Shown piece by piece: positions 1-9,734 of a DNA stretch of 64,000 nt. The notes below the pieces were generated by a model that ran no database searches, was not told the origin of the DNA, and saw only the letters and a list, made by a program, of their open reading frames with translations. The position numbers and the translations under genes were made by a program. How positions within the stretch are numbered: the stretch's first letter is position 1; each line of letters begins with the position of its first letter. The stretch is from CAVWUA01 sp963758025 (GTDB lineage: Bacteria; Planctomycetota; Planctomycetia; Isosphaerales; Isosphaeraceae): NCBI GenBank assembly GCA_963758025.1, contig CAVWUA010000001.1, positions 1-64,000 of the forward strand. The letters run 5' to 3'.

Positions 1-407
1 GACAAACGCGGGGGGTGGGCGTCACGATTGTGGGTGGATAATTCGGCGATCAGTAGCGGCCTGGCTTGTCAACAGGGAAACCCGACACGATTCGTCGGAT
101 TTCCAGGGTTGCCTGATACCGCCCAGGATATTTGGGAGGCTTGGGTTATTTTGATTCCACTCTTGACTCTGGTTCCCGTCGCGATCCCGATCGTGTGAAC
201 AGAGATTGCAACTGAAATTCAAGTAGGGAGTTAGGTCGATTTTTCGCAATCTTGCAGTGAACAGACACTATCCCTACAAAGATGACGCCCACCCTATTTA
301 TTCGCGGTTCCTTATAGGTTCCGCGAGGGAATCGAAGGGCGAATTCACGTGCTGCGTCGGGATTATGGCATGAAGCGGTGCCGCTACCATGGCGAGGGGG
401 GGCCTGG
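1..407. other. Intergenic region, no gene seen
   Basis: No reading frame here has recognisable similarity or a convincing ribosome binding site. The GC content is visibly lower than in the neighbouring genes. The right border is the left end of the insertion sequence at 408. The stretch may hold the 3' flank of a gene lying outside the window, but nothing supports that directly. Confidence 0.4.
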
Positions 408-1705
408 CAGGGCCAGCGCACTTATAGGTAGATTTGGCGGAGTTTGACGGCTTGCGCCGGGGCCGGGTTCGGTTAGACCATCTTCCATGCGGCTTCTTGG
501 GTCGGAGCATGGGGGTGGTCGATGGCGGACTCGCGGCGGTTCGGGCTGGACGAGGTCGCGGCGTATTTCCAGGAGCTTGAGGACCCGCGGTCGGAGATCA
601 ACCGCAAGCATCCGCTGGCCTCGGTGGTGGTGATCGCGTTGATCGCGGTGCTGGCCGGGGCGTCGGGGCCGACGGCGATCGCGCAGTGGGCGGCCCTCAA
701 GGAGGACGTGCTCGCGTCGGTGCTGCCGCTGCCGCATGGGGTCCCGTGCAAGGACGTCTTCCGTCGCGTGCTGATGGCGCTGCGGCCCGAGGCGTTCCAG
801 GCGTGCTTCGCCGCCTGGGTGCGGTCGTTGCGCGACGAGGCCGCGGCCGAGACCGGCGTCGAGCGGCCGACGCTGGCGATCGACGGCAAGACGCTGCGTC
901 GCAGCCACGACCGCAAGAACGGCCTGGGGGCGTTGCATTCGGTGACCGTCTGGGCGAGCGAATACGGGCTGTCGCTGGGCCAGGTCGCCTGCGACGAGAA
1001 GTCCAACGAGATCACGGCGATCCCCGAGCTGCTGAAGCTGGTCGACGTCGCCGGGGGAGTCGTGACGATCGACGCGATGGGCTGTCAGAAGGAGATCGCC
1101 GGGGCGGTCGTCGCCGCGAAGGGGGACTACGTGCTGGCGCTGAAGGGGAACCAGGGGACGCTGCACCAGGCGGTCGTCGATCATCTGATGAGCCGTTGGG
1201 ACGCGGATTTCGCGGGCGACGTCGGTGGGCCGCCGCCAGACCGAGGAGACGGGCCACGGCCGCCGCGAGACGCGGACGTACATCCAACTCGAAGCCCCGA
1301 AAGATCTGCCGGGGTTCAAGGCGTGGCGGGGGCTGAAGTCGATCGGCGTGGCGATCTCCGAGGTCGTCCGCGACGGCAAGACCGCCGACGAGGTCCGCTA
1401 CTACATCAGCAGCCTGCCGGTGGAAGCCGGACGCGAAGGCGTTCGCCCACGCGGTGCGATCGCACTGGGGCGTGGAGAACGGCTGCCACTGGACCCTCGA
1501 CGTGACCTTCCGCGAGGACGAGTCGCGCATCCGCGAGAAACACCTGCGCGAGAACATGGCCTGGCTGAACCGCTTCAGCCTCTCGCTGCTGAAACAACAC
1601 CCCGGGCGACAGAGCGTCGCCATGAAACGACGCTCCTGCGGCTGGAGCGACGACTTCCTCATGCAAGTCGTTATCGGATCAACAAGTTAGTTGCCGCTGG
1701 CCCTG
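408..1705 (+). mobile_element. ISAs1-family insertion sequence (about 1.3 kb)
   Basis: The element is bounded by short terminal inverted repeats. CAGGGCCAGCG at 408-418 matches the reverse complement of CGCTGGCCCTG at 1695-1705, eleven identical bases. One transposase fills most of the interior. No clear target-site duplication is visible: the ten bases before 408 and after 1705 do not match. The right end lies three bases from the stop codon of the minus-strand coiled-coil gene, so the element sits just behind that gene without breaking it. The ISAs1 assignment rests on the transposase; the borders are read from the repeats. Confidence 0.75.
522..1690 (+). CDS. ISAs1-family transposase, two frameshifts
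   Basis: DDE transposase that would move the surrounding insertion sequence. The N-terminal H-repeat-associated domain spans roughly residues 10-100. It is followed by the first catalytic segment AIDGKTLRRS near residue 126 and the second segment TIDAMGCQ near residue 183. The reading frame shifts near 1225 (the tail continues with LPGFKAWRGLKSIGV) and again near 1440, where the family signature HWGVEN..HW.LDV.F.ED.SR.R begins. The protein ends at the TAG at 1688-1690. All three catalytic blocks are present, so only the indels argue against activity, and sequencing error could explain them. Start ATG 522 is chosen because the N-terminal family domain begins there. A truncated relative lies at 52.3-52.9 kb. 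Confidence 0.85.
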
Positions 1706-1708
1706 GGG

Positions 1709-3409
1709 TCACTCCCCCTTGCGGATCTGATCGAAGTAGTTGAGGACGTGGGACTTGACGCTCTTGGGCACGCGCTGGTTGGTCATGGCCTCGGCGGCGA
1801 CGCCCGGCGCCGACTGGATCGTCTCGACGTCGGCGATCACGCTTTCTCCCTTGATCTGTGCCGAGGGGGGAGCGAAGCCTTCGAGCACCGCCTTACCTTT
1901 GCCGTATTGCTGCTTGGCCTTGGTGTTGTACAAGGCGACGTTATCGGGAGCCTCGGGACGGTCCCCTTCGCCGATGCCGCGTCCGCCTTGCCCGAACCCG
2001 CGCATCCGGTTCATGTTCTGGCCAAGCTGGTTCATCCCTTGCAAGGGGTCGCCGAACTGGTTCTTGCCGTCGCCGGCCATGCCGTTCTTGGCGTCCTGAA
2101 GATCAGCCAGAGCACCGTCGAGCATCTCCAGCTCTTGCATGTCGCGAGCCATCTGCTCCAGTTGCTCCTGGCTCATGCCGAGGGACTCGGCGGCTTTCTT
2201 CATGTCCCCTTGCTGCATCTGCTGCTGGGCCTTGGCCAGTTGCTGGGCCATCTTCTGCATCTTTTGCAGGTCCTTGGCCTGATCGTTGAGCTTGGCCATC
2301 TGCTGCTCGAACTGCTCCTTCGTCAGACCGCCATTCTTGAGGGCCTCTTGAAGCTGCTTCTTGCGCTCTTCCATGTTGGCGAGCTGCTGGAGCTTCTTCT
2401 GCATTTCGCCCAGTTGCTCCTGAAGCTGCTTCTTCTCCGCCTCGGTCATCTTGCCCGAGGCGAGCTTCTCCCGGAGTTCCTTGAGGGCCTTGGCCGCTTC
2501 CTCGAAATCTCCCTTGGCCAGATCCTTGGCGAACTCTCCGGCCGGGCCGTCCATCGCGAGGTCCTGAAGCTGCTGGAGCTTCTTGTTAACCTCTTCCGAC
2601 GAACCGAGTTGCTTCTGCCGATCCTTGAGTGCGTCGGTCAGCTTGTTCAGCTCGACCATCGCCTTGTCCTTCTCGGCCGGAGGGGATTTCGACAGCTTGT
2701 CCGCCGCCTTCTCGATCTCGGCCAGGAGCTTCTCGGCCTCGGCGAACGCATTCTTGTCGAGTTCCTTGCGGGCTTCGGCGATCGACTTGCCCAGGGACTT
2801 GGCCTGCTTGGCGACCTGCTCCTTGTCGATCTTCGGCTCCGCTTCGCCGGAAGTCTTCGCCTGACTTCGGGAGGCGATATCTTCGGGCAGCATCAAAAGC
2901 CCGAGCGCCAGGGCCGCCGGGATCAATGGCACCCACGCCGCGCGCGGCGCTCGCAGGCCGAACTTCGAGCCGATGTCGAGCGCCCGACGTGCTTCACCGC
3001 GTCGCCGATCAGGGCCCGCCCCGCCGGAGTCTCACGCAAGCTCTCCGGCAGGGTCAGGGCCGTGCTCAGCCGCTCATTGAGGTGGAATGCCCGATCAATC
3101 GCCACGGCGGCATCCACCCGGCTCGCGCCGCCGACCATCGCGATGACGGCGGCGATCGCCAGACCGACACCTCCGGCCACCGCGAACGGCGCCCAGATCG
3201 GACCGGGCAACGTCCACGGCGGCGAACTTCTCCACACCGATGACGATGGCGGTCACCCCCAGGGCGATCCCCCAGCACCAGACCAGGGCCGCCAGGAACC
3301 GCTGAAATCGTAATCGCCGCCAGACCCGACCGATCGGCTTATCGAACTCTCGCACGGCTCGGCCCTCCTCGCGCGTGGACGTTCTACTTCCTCGTTTTCC
3401 GGACTCCAT
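1709..3409 (-). CDS. Membrane-anchored coiled-coil protein, DUF4175-like layout, frameshifted
   Basis: Large protein of about 566 residues in three consecutive frames, with shifts near 3210 and 2960. The N-terminus (start 3409) has two hydrophobic segments, around FLAALVWCWGIALGVTAIVIG and AVAGGVGLAIAAVIAMVGGA. A segment with RAFHLNERLSTALTLPESL follows, reminiscent of DUF4175-type proteins. The remaining 400 residues are very rich in Gln, Lys, Glu, Leu and Ala with heptad-like periodicity (for example KKLQQLANMEERKKQL), followed by a Gly/Met-rich stretch (GQNMNRMRGFGQGGRG). This suggests an inner-membrane anchor with a long coiled coil. No catalytic motif is visible. The DUF4175 comparison is by organisation only. 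The stop codon lies three bases from the insertion sequence end, so transcription may run into that element. Confidence 0.6.
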
Positions 3410-3851
3410 TGGATCAGTTTATATCCTGCTTACGAATGCTTCAAGGAGTTTCTCCGAAAAGATTCGGATTGGAGGGCGTCGAGGCCCCCGGAGTGCCCCA
3501 TCGGCCGGGTTGCGATCCACCGCCGTACCTTCCCGGCGCCGATCTCGCGGCGCAAGGACAAGCCTCGGCTCCAGCCGGCCGATTCGCGGTGGCCAGATCG
3601 AGAAACGTCGAGGTTCCCGCTCTGTCAAGGACTGTTGATAAAAAAAGGAATAGGTTGAAGAAATTTGTGGATTTCGGTTCTTGCGTTTCGCGTTCCGCTC
3701 GGATAATTTCCTGGACACTCCGGCGACGACCGAGAAGGGACGATGACAGTCCCGCGTTCTCAAGCCGGACGAGCACGGGATCAGCCTATCCTGACTCCCC
3801 GGTCCGCGCGGCCAGGGATTGGGCTCTTTCTCCGCGCGGACCGAAGGAAAT
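3410..3851. other. Divergent intergenic region
   Basis: About 440 bases separate the start of the minus-strand coiled-coil gene from the plus-strand secreted protein. An A-rich stretch around 3640-3665 is the only compositional feature. Promoters for both genes are expected here, but I cannot point to a convincing -35/-10 pair. No gene is seen. Confidence 0.4.
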
Positions 3852-4457
3852 ATGGCTATGATTCTCAAGTTTCGCTGGCAGGCAATCGTTCCATCCGTCG
3901 TCGCGTTGATCGCGGTCCTCGCTCTGGCACCGGACGCGGCACAGGCTCAGGTAGTCAAGCCGTTCAAGATTAGCGGGTCGGGGATCGGTCCCGAAGGGCT
4001 CCCAGGCCCCGGCGATACGCGCCCCCACTGGATTGAGGGTACCGCGACGCACCTCGGCCGGCACCATGGCTCGGGGGAAGTCCATACGATCACGTTGGAA
4101 GGCAATATCGGCGTGGGCGAACCCCTCACGGGCAAGTTCGGCAGCGGGGAGAACTTCGTCTTCGTCGGCGCGAACGGTGACAAACTCGTCTGCCGGTACG
4201 GCAAGCAGTCGGAAGACGACCCCACGGAGGGCCACTTTACGCTCACCCCGGCCCCCGAGCTGGGGCCGCTCGGCTACTGGGCTCTCTGGGTCGCCGAGTT
4301 CATCCCCGTGCCCGACGAGTGCACCGGGAAATTCGCGGGCGTCACCGGCGGCTGGATCATGTACGCCCAGTCCGAGCCTTTCGTCCTGGGGTCCACCGAC
4401 CCCGCCTTCTACTCCTGGGAAGGTGAAGGCACCCTCACGTTCCGCAAGGGCAAGTGA
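3852..4457 (+). CDS. Small secreted protein of unknown function
   Basis: About 201 residues. ATG 3852 is chosen because GAAGGA lies just upstream and the following residues form a signal peptide: a charged start, then the hydrophobic stretch AIVPSVVALIAVLALAP and an Ala-X-Ala-like site (AQAQ) near residue 33. The mature part is rich in Gly, Pro and Thr with alternating hydrophobic residues, suggesting a beta-rich extracytoplasmic domain. It contains one conserved-looking pair of cysteines (VCRYG and DECTGKF). I do not recognise the family. The gene stands alone on its strand and is followed by a strong hairpin at 4505-4535. Confidence 0.7.
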   Translation: MAMILKFRWQAIVPSVVALIAVLALAPDAAQAQVVKPFKISGSGIGPEGLPGPGDTRPHWIEGTATHLGRHHGSGEVHTITLEGNIGVGEPLTGKFGSGENFVFVGANGDKLVCRYGKQSEDDPTEGHFTLTPAPELGPLGYWALWVAEFIPVPDECTGKFAGVTGGWIMYAQSEPFVLGSTDPAFYSWEGEGTLTFRKGK

Positions 4458-4504
4458 ACGCCGCGACCACGCGACACGGCCCGAACCGATTCAGGAAGAG
4501 TAAT

Positions 4505-4535
4505 ACGACGCGGGGCTCAACCAGCCCCGCGTCGT
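4505..4535. terminator. Perfect 13-bp stem hairpin between convergent genes
   Basis: ACGACGCGGGGCT (4505-4517) pairs perfectly with AGCCCCGCGTCGT (4523-4535) across a five-base loop. It lies between the stop of the secreted protein (4457) and the stop of the MEMO module (4558), which face each other. There is no long T-run on either side, so it is a likely but non-canonical bidirectional terminator. Confidence 0.7.
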
Positions 4536-4557
4536 TATGACCATGGCCGATCCTGCC

Positions 4558-6210
4558 TCAGCTCAGAAGCATTCCCGCGTAGCCGACGACCCGGCTGGGG
4601 TCGCCGGTCACGTCGGCGCTCGTGGCGTAGCCGACACGTTCCGCTTTCGTCAAGGTGCCGAGTTGCCGCAGGGTTTCCATGACGATCACGGCGGGTAGGA
4701 CGCCGCACATGCTGATGTTGTGGCTCGTCACCGTCTCCAGCAGATCCGCCGGGTCGAGCCGTTCCATCGCCCCGAGAGCGATCTCGTCGAGGCGGCGATT
4801 TTCCCCGTCGGTCGCGAAGTGGTTCATGTCGCTGGAGATGATCAGGAGCGGCTTTTTCGGCAGCGAGCGGATCACCTCGGCCAGGCCGCGCGCGAAATCC
4901 CGGCAGCGCTCCAGGTTCCCGCCGCCGATGGTGATGCCGACGACACGACTGTTCGGGGCGAGTTTCGCCAGGAACGGCAATTCGACCTCGATGGCGTGCT
5001 CCTGCTGATGGGCCGCCGCGTCGAGCTTCAGGCCGGGGATGGCCTCGACCAGCGCGTTGGCCAGGTCGGGGTCGCCAGGAATCGTCGCGCCGGGGATCGA
5101 CCAGGATTCATGCGGTGAGACGGCCCAGTCCACCCCCAGCCTCGTGTGCTTCGGGCCAATGATGATGACCTGATCGGGGATTTCCAGCCGGTTGAAGACC
5201 GACGCGGCGATCTTGCCGGAGTAGCGCAGGCCCGCGTGCGGAACCATCGCCGCCGGCCAGGATTCCTCGCGACGCGTGGTCTCCCCGAGCATCGTCTCGA
5301 CCATCGTCGCCAGCTCGGCCGGGTCCGCCGGATAGAACTGTCCGGCGCGGGCCGGGGGCCGCGAACCCCGCCCCGAGACGGCCTGAGGGGCGGAGTGGAA
5401 AACGACCTCCGGCTCGGTGGAATCGGCCGCCAGACTGTACAGCGCGGCCCCTTCCGGAAGGAGGACGTCGATCCGGTCTCGTGCTTTCCCCAGCAAGCCC
5501 TCCGCCGACTCCGACGGCGTGAACACCCAGGCACTCTTTTCCTGTTCGGATAGCAGCAAGGCCCGCCGAGACGGGTCCAGCCCCCGGAGGTCCGGCTGCG
5601 CGACCGTACCGTGCATGGCCGGGTCGTACAGGACCGTCACGCCGACGCGAATCCCCTCCGAGACCTGCCCCGTCTGGCTCAATGTCTGGGCGGCCAACTC
5701 GCAAAGCCGGAACAAGGTGGACTGAAGAGGCACTCCGGGACGCATCGAAAACTGCACGAACTGTAATGGCTCTGCTTGCCCCGGCGCTCGCACGCTGAGG
5801 ATCAGCCCCGAGACGTTGTCGTCGCTGACGCCGAACAGGAAGTAGTTGGGCGTCCGCCGCTGCGCCAGTGCCAGAATGTTCGCATGCGCGTGATCCGCCA
5901 GCGGCGCAGGTTCTCCACCGCGAAGCGCGCGGCGGGCGTCGCCGAGCCATCGTTCAGCACGTCGCGCATCGAACGGACCGCCGAACTCGATGCTCTCGAA
6001 GGTCATCAAAGTGGCGGCGTCATCCTCCCACGCCGTTGTGGGAAGGCCGGCCTTCCGGCAGATCTGCCGGAGGTACGTTTCGGAATCCCAGGCGTTCTCG
6101 ACGGGGACCGTCGGCAGGAGCAGGCCTCCGGAATCGCCCCGCTGGATGCGCAGACCGTGGCGGCCGACTTCCACCGCGCCGATGCGATCGCGTCCCGCTC
6201 GCCTGCACCG
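4558..6210 (-). CDS. amrB: AmmeMemoRadiSam: end of AMMECR1 module plus MEMO module (system protein B)
   Basis: The first 60 residues (EVGRHGLRI, SGLLLP-like GGLLLPTVPVE, CRKAGLP) are the second half of an AMMECR1 domain whose first half lies in the other frame just upstream. One indel near 6190-6210 separates them. About 170 residues of unassigned sequence follow, then a MEMO domain from about residue 270. The MEMO domain starts at PARAGQFYPAD and shows the metal-site residues of this LigB-like fold: MVPHAG (His), GPKHTR (His), SSDMNHF (His) and SMCGV (Cys). The family is defined by co-occurrence of AMMECR1, MEMO and a radical SAM enzyme; the chemistry is not established. The continuous frame joining AMMECR1 and MEMO indicates one fusion protein rather than two genes. 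It stops at 4558, facing a hairpin terminator. Confidence 0.85.
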   Translation of the reverse strand, partial: RCRRAGRDRIGAVEVGRHGLRIQRGDSGGLLLPTVPVENAWDSETYLRQICRKAGLPTTAWEDDAATLMTFESIEFGGPFDARRAERWLGDARRALRGGEPAPLADHAHANILALAQRRTPNYFLFGVSDDNVSGLILSVRAPGQAEPLQFVQFSMRPGVPLQSTLFRLCELAAQTLSQTGQVSEGIRVGVTVLYDPAMHGTVAQPDLRGLDPSRRALLLSEQEKSAWVFTPSESAEGLLGKARDRIDVLLPEGAALYSLAADSTEPEVVFHSAPQAVSGRGSRPPARAGQFYPADPAELATMVETMLGETTRREESWPAAMVPHAGLRYSGKIAASVFNRLEIPDQVIIIGPKHTRLGVDWAVSPHESWSIPGATIPGDPDLANALVEAIPGLKLDAAAHQQEHAIEVELPFLAKLAPNSRVVGITIGGGNLERCRDFARGLAEVIRSLPKKPLLIISSDMNHFATDGENRRLDEIALGAMERLDPADLLETVTSHNISMCGVLPAVIVMETLRQLGTLTKAERVGYATSADVTGDPSRVVGYAGMLLS

Positions 6211-7741
6211 TCTCGAACCCGTGGAGGAGGTTCACGTGCAGGTCAAGATGCATCAGCTCCGTCGGCGAGATCGGCGGCAGACGGTGATCTTCGAGGGCCG
6301 TCCGCTGCGCGGCCTGCTGAATCGCGTCGATCAAGCGCCTCGGCTGACCGAGGAACCCGCAGCACGCCCGCAGCCGGTCGTCACGCTTCAGGGTGACATA
6401 GGCCCCCATGACCGACCAATCGGCCGCACCCGAGAGCGCCGGATCGGGCAAACGGGCGGGCCGGCTCAGGATCGTGGCGGTCACGAACTCGGCCGCCGCG
6501 TGGAGGATCTGCGCTTGCTGTTCGTCGGTCAGCTCGGGACGCTCGGCGACGGCGGACGCGGAAGCGGTTGTGGATGGTTTCATGAGCGTTTTGGGTTGGA
6601 TCTCGGAAATGACCTGGGGGTTTTCCCCGAATCGGGTGATCTCGACGGGTTGCCGACGGCGGCCCCACGTGCCCGGCCGCGTATCGAAGTGGCCGGCGAC
6701 CGTGCCGCCGCAGTGCTCGCAATGGTTCCCTTCGAGGTGATAGGCCCCCAGGGCGTACCAGTTGCGCTCGATGACCAGCTTGTCGCAATGCGGACAGTAC
6801 GTGCTCTGGTGCCGCTCGTCATTGACGTTGCCGACATAAACGTGCTTCAGGCCCTCGCTCCGGGCAACCTCGTAGGACTGGAGCAGCGTTTCGAGCGGCG
6901 TGTTGCCGCGGTCGCGCATGCGGAAGTCGGGATGGAAGGCGGAGAAGTGGAGCGGGACCTCGTCGCCGCAGTGCTGGAGGACCCACCCACTCATGCGGCG
7001 GATCTCGTCCATCGAGTCGTTCGCCTGTGGGATGATTAGGTTCGTCAGCTCGAACCAGACGTCGGTCTCCGCCTTCAGCCAGGCGATCGTGTCGAGCACG
7101 GGCTGAAGGTGCGAGTAGGTGATCTCACGGTAGAATTTCTCGGAGAAGGCTTTCAGGTCCACGTTCGCCGCGTCCATCACCTCGAAGAACGCCCCGCGTG
7201 CCTCGGGGGTGATGTATCCGGCGGTAACGGCCACCGCCTTGACCCCCACCGCGCGACAGGCCCGGGCCGTCTCGATGGCGTACTCGGCCCAGATGACCGG
7301 ATCGTTATAGGTGAACGCCACGCTCCGGCACCCGTGCGCCAGGGCGGCCTGCGCGATGGCCTCGGGGGTCGCCAGTTCGCTCAGGCGGGCGACCTCGCGC
7401 GACTTGGAGATGTCCCAGTTCTGGCAGAACTTGCAGCCGAGGTTGCAGCCGGCCGTGCCGAACGACAGCACGCTGGTCCCCGGATAGAAGTGATTGAGCG
7501 GCTTCTTTTCGATCGGGTCGATGCAGAACCCGGTACTGCGCCCGTAGGTCGTCAGCACCATCTCGCCGTCGAGGTTCTGCCGCACGAAGCAAAAGCCCCG
7601 ATCTCCTGGCTTGAGGCTGCAATCTCGGGGGCAGAGATCGCAGTGAATCCGTCCGTTCGGCTCCTCGTGCCACCAACCGCCCGGGAGCGTGCCGTCGGGT
7701 CGGAGCCCTTCCGCGGGTGGCGAGGTGATGACTCTTGACAT
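6190..7741 (-). CDS. amrS: AmmeMemoRadiSam: radical SAM enzyme fused to AMMECR1 module
   Basis: Start ATG 7741 is fixed by GGGAGG at 7749-7754, seven bases upstream. Residues 1-380 form the radical SAM partner. It has the family N-terminal cluster CDLCPRDC, the SAM iron-sulfur motif CNLGCKFC (CX3CX2C, residues near 90), and C-terminal CxxC pairs (CPHCDK, CEHCGG). Without any stop codon the frame runs through a short Ser/Ala-rich linker into an AMMECR1 domain (TDEQQAQILHAAAEF, MGAYVTLKR, LRACCGFLG in place of the usual LRGCIG). It then breaks at an indel near 6190-6210 and continues in the next frame into the second half of AMMECR1 and MEMO. An internal Met at the linker could start a separate protein, but it has no good ribosome site. 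Confidence 0.85.
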
Positions 7742-8140
7742 GTGTTGACCTCCCTCTCCCCACTGTACCGTGGCTCCCGCGTCGGAGCGGACAGGAGGAA
7801 CGAGTGGGAGAACGATCCCTTTTGACGAAATGGTACAAAAGGCGGGCCGGTCCGAATAGGCGGGACCGAGCGGTGACAAACCGCGTCGCTCCGGGGTCTG
7901 TACGATCCCCTTTGTGCCGAAGTTCGAACCGATTTTCGGCGTTCCCGCGTTCGTGGTTGAACCGTGGGAACCCCGCCCGTACACTGGCGTTACGAATGGT
8001 CGATGGAACGATGGATGATGGCTGAGTTGTGGAATTCGCAGCCTCAAATGATCAGACCGTCCACCAGGCTCTCTCCATTTCTCCCCCCGGATCGCCCGAT
8101 TATCTCGACCGCGACTGACATCGCGAGAAAGGGAAGATTC
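7742..8140. promoter_or_regulatory. Divergent intergenic region with an inverted repeat
   Basis: This stretch lies between the divergent AmmeMemoRadiSam and Gfo/Idh/MocA genes. It carries the ribosome site of the former (7749-7754) and an inverted repeat CCTTTTG (7818-7824) / CAAAAGG (7836-7842) with an eleven-base spacer, a plausible regulator site. No gene is seen in it. Confidence 0.4.
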
Positions 8141-9448
8141 ATGTCCGAGCTGAACCGCAGGACGTTTCTGACGACGTCCGCCGGCGCGGTGGCGACCGCG
8201 AGCATGGCGGCGCGAGCGTCGGCCGATGACAGCCCGAACGACACCATCCGCGCCGCGGTCCTGGGCGTCCACGGCCGGGGCCAGACCCATATTGACGCCT
8301 TCATGGGCACCAAGGGGGTGAAGGTCGCCGTGCTCTGCGACCCCGACCGCGTCGTCCTGGAGCAGCGGGCGAAGCAGTTCGAGCAGAAGTACGGCACGAA
8401 GGTCGAGACCGAGACCGACCTCCGCAAGGTCTTCGACCGCAAGGACGTGGACGTCGTCGGCGTGGCGACGCCGAACCACTGGCATTCTCTGGCGACCATC
8501 TGGGCGTGCCAGGCGGGCAAGGACGTGTATGTCGAGAAGCCGGGCAGCCACAACATCTTCGAAGGTCGGAAGATGATCGAGGCGGCCAAGAAGTACGACC
8601 GGATCGTCCAGCATGGCGTTCAACTCCGTAGCTCGGAGGCGATCCGCGAGGCGGTCGATCACCTGCGCAACGGCTTGCTCGGCAAGGTTTACATGGCCCG
8701 GGGCCTCGTCTTCCGCTGGCGGCCGTCGATCGGCCACGCCAAGGACCCGGACACCGCGCCGAAGACGCTCAACTGGGACATCTGGCAAGGCCCCGCGCAG
8801 GAACGGGCTTTCTCCAAGCGCTACGTGCACTATAACTGGCACTGGCACTGGGACTTCGGCAACGGCGACGTCGGCAACCAGGGCATCCACGAGACCGACA
8901 TGTGCCTCTGGGGCCTCGGCCTGGAGACCCTGCCGAGCGAGATCGTCGCCATGGGGGGCAAGTTCCTCTGGGATGACGACAAGCAAACGCCGGAAGTCCT
9001 CGCCAGCTCGTATTACTTCCCCGAGCAGAACCAGATGATCGAGTTCGAGGTCCGCCCCTGGGCCACGAACACCGAGGGTGGGGCCGGTGTCGGCAACATC
9101 TTCTACGGCGAGAAGGGCCATATGGTCATCAAGGGGTACAACCACTACGAGACGTTCTTCGGCCAGAAGAACGAGCCAGGGCCGAAGCGTTCCGACGGTG
9201 ACCCGGTCGGCAAGCACTTCGCCAACTTCATCGACGCGGTCCGCCACCGCGACCCGTCCCGCCAGCACGGCCCGGTCGAGACGGCCCACACCGCCTCGGG
9301 CCTGGCCCACCTGGGCAACATCGCCTATCGCCTCAACCGCCGGCTGAAGTTCAACCCGGACACCGAGTCCTTCATCGGCGACACCGAGGCCGACGGCATG
9401 CTCTCGCGGGCGTACCGCAAGCCTTATGTCGTGCCGGAGAAGGTCTGA
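8141..9448 (+). CDS. Gfo/Idh/MocA family oxidoreductase, Tat-exported
   Basis: About 435 residues. ATG 8141 is chosen because GGGAAG precedes it and a twin-arginine signal follows at once (NRRTFLTTSAGAVATASMAA, Ala-rich cleavage region near residue 28). The N-terminal Rossmann fold starts at IRAAVLGVHGRGQTH. The family signature EKPGSHN, with the conserved Lys of the EKP triad, is near residue 134. A C-terminal beta-sheet domain contains GDVGNQGIHETDMCLWGLG. Members use NAD(P) to oxidise or reduce sugars or inositols; the Tat signal places this one outside the cytoplasm, as is common for the many planctomycete paralogues. The substrate cannot be told. It is an intact, single-frame gene standing alone. 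Confidence 0.9.
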   Translation: MSELNRRTFLTTSAGAVATASMAARASADDSPNDTIRAAVLGVHGRGQTHIDAFMGTKGVKVAVLCDPDRVVLEQRAKQFEQKYGTKVETETDLRKVFDRKDVDVVGVATPNHWHSLATIWACQAGKDVYVEKPGSHNIFEGRKMIEAAKKYDRIVQHGVQLRSSEAIREAVDHLRNGLLGKVYMARGLVFRWRPSIGHAKDPDTAPKTLNWDIWQGPAQERAFSKRYVHYNWHWHWDFGNGDVGNQGIHETDMCLWGLGLETLPSEIVAMGGKFLWDDDKQTPEVLASSYYFPEQNQMIEFEVRPWATNTEGGAGVGNIFYGEKGHMVIKGYNHYETFFGQKNEPGPKRSDGDPVGKHFANFIDAVRHRDPSRQHGPVETAHTASGLAHLGNIAYRLNRRLKFNPDTESFIGDTEADGMLSRAYRKPYVVPEKV

Positions 9449-9734
9449 CGTCGGCGGGGCGAAGAGGGTGATCGGGATGATGGCTGATGGGTGTGCCAGG
9501 AATTCGCTTCCGCACCCATCGGCCCTCAGACCTTGAATCGACTCCGTTCCGCCATTTCCGGGGCTTCCCGCCGGTTGAAAGATCTCGGACAGTGACGATG
9601 CATTCCTGCTTTTGCGCGAAACCCTCGACCAAGAACATCGAGCCTGGTGGGCCGAGAATGTTATAATCAGGACCGAAGTTCGATCCGTCGCGATGGCCCG
9701 GTTCTCCGCCTCGGGCCTTGTTTGAGGACGCTTC

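Noticed and set aside
384..1379. 331-codon minus-strand open frame over the transposase
   Set aside because: It is Arg-rich and without similarity, an antisense shadow of the ISAs1 transposase in high-GC DNA.
1691..3313. Long plus-strand open frame rich in Leu and His
   Set aside because: It is the complement of the coiled-coil gene; its composition comes from the Gln/Glu/Lys codons on the real strand, and it has no ribosome site.
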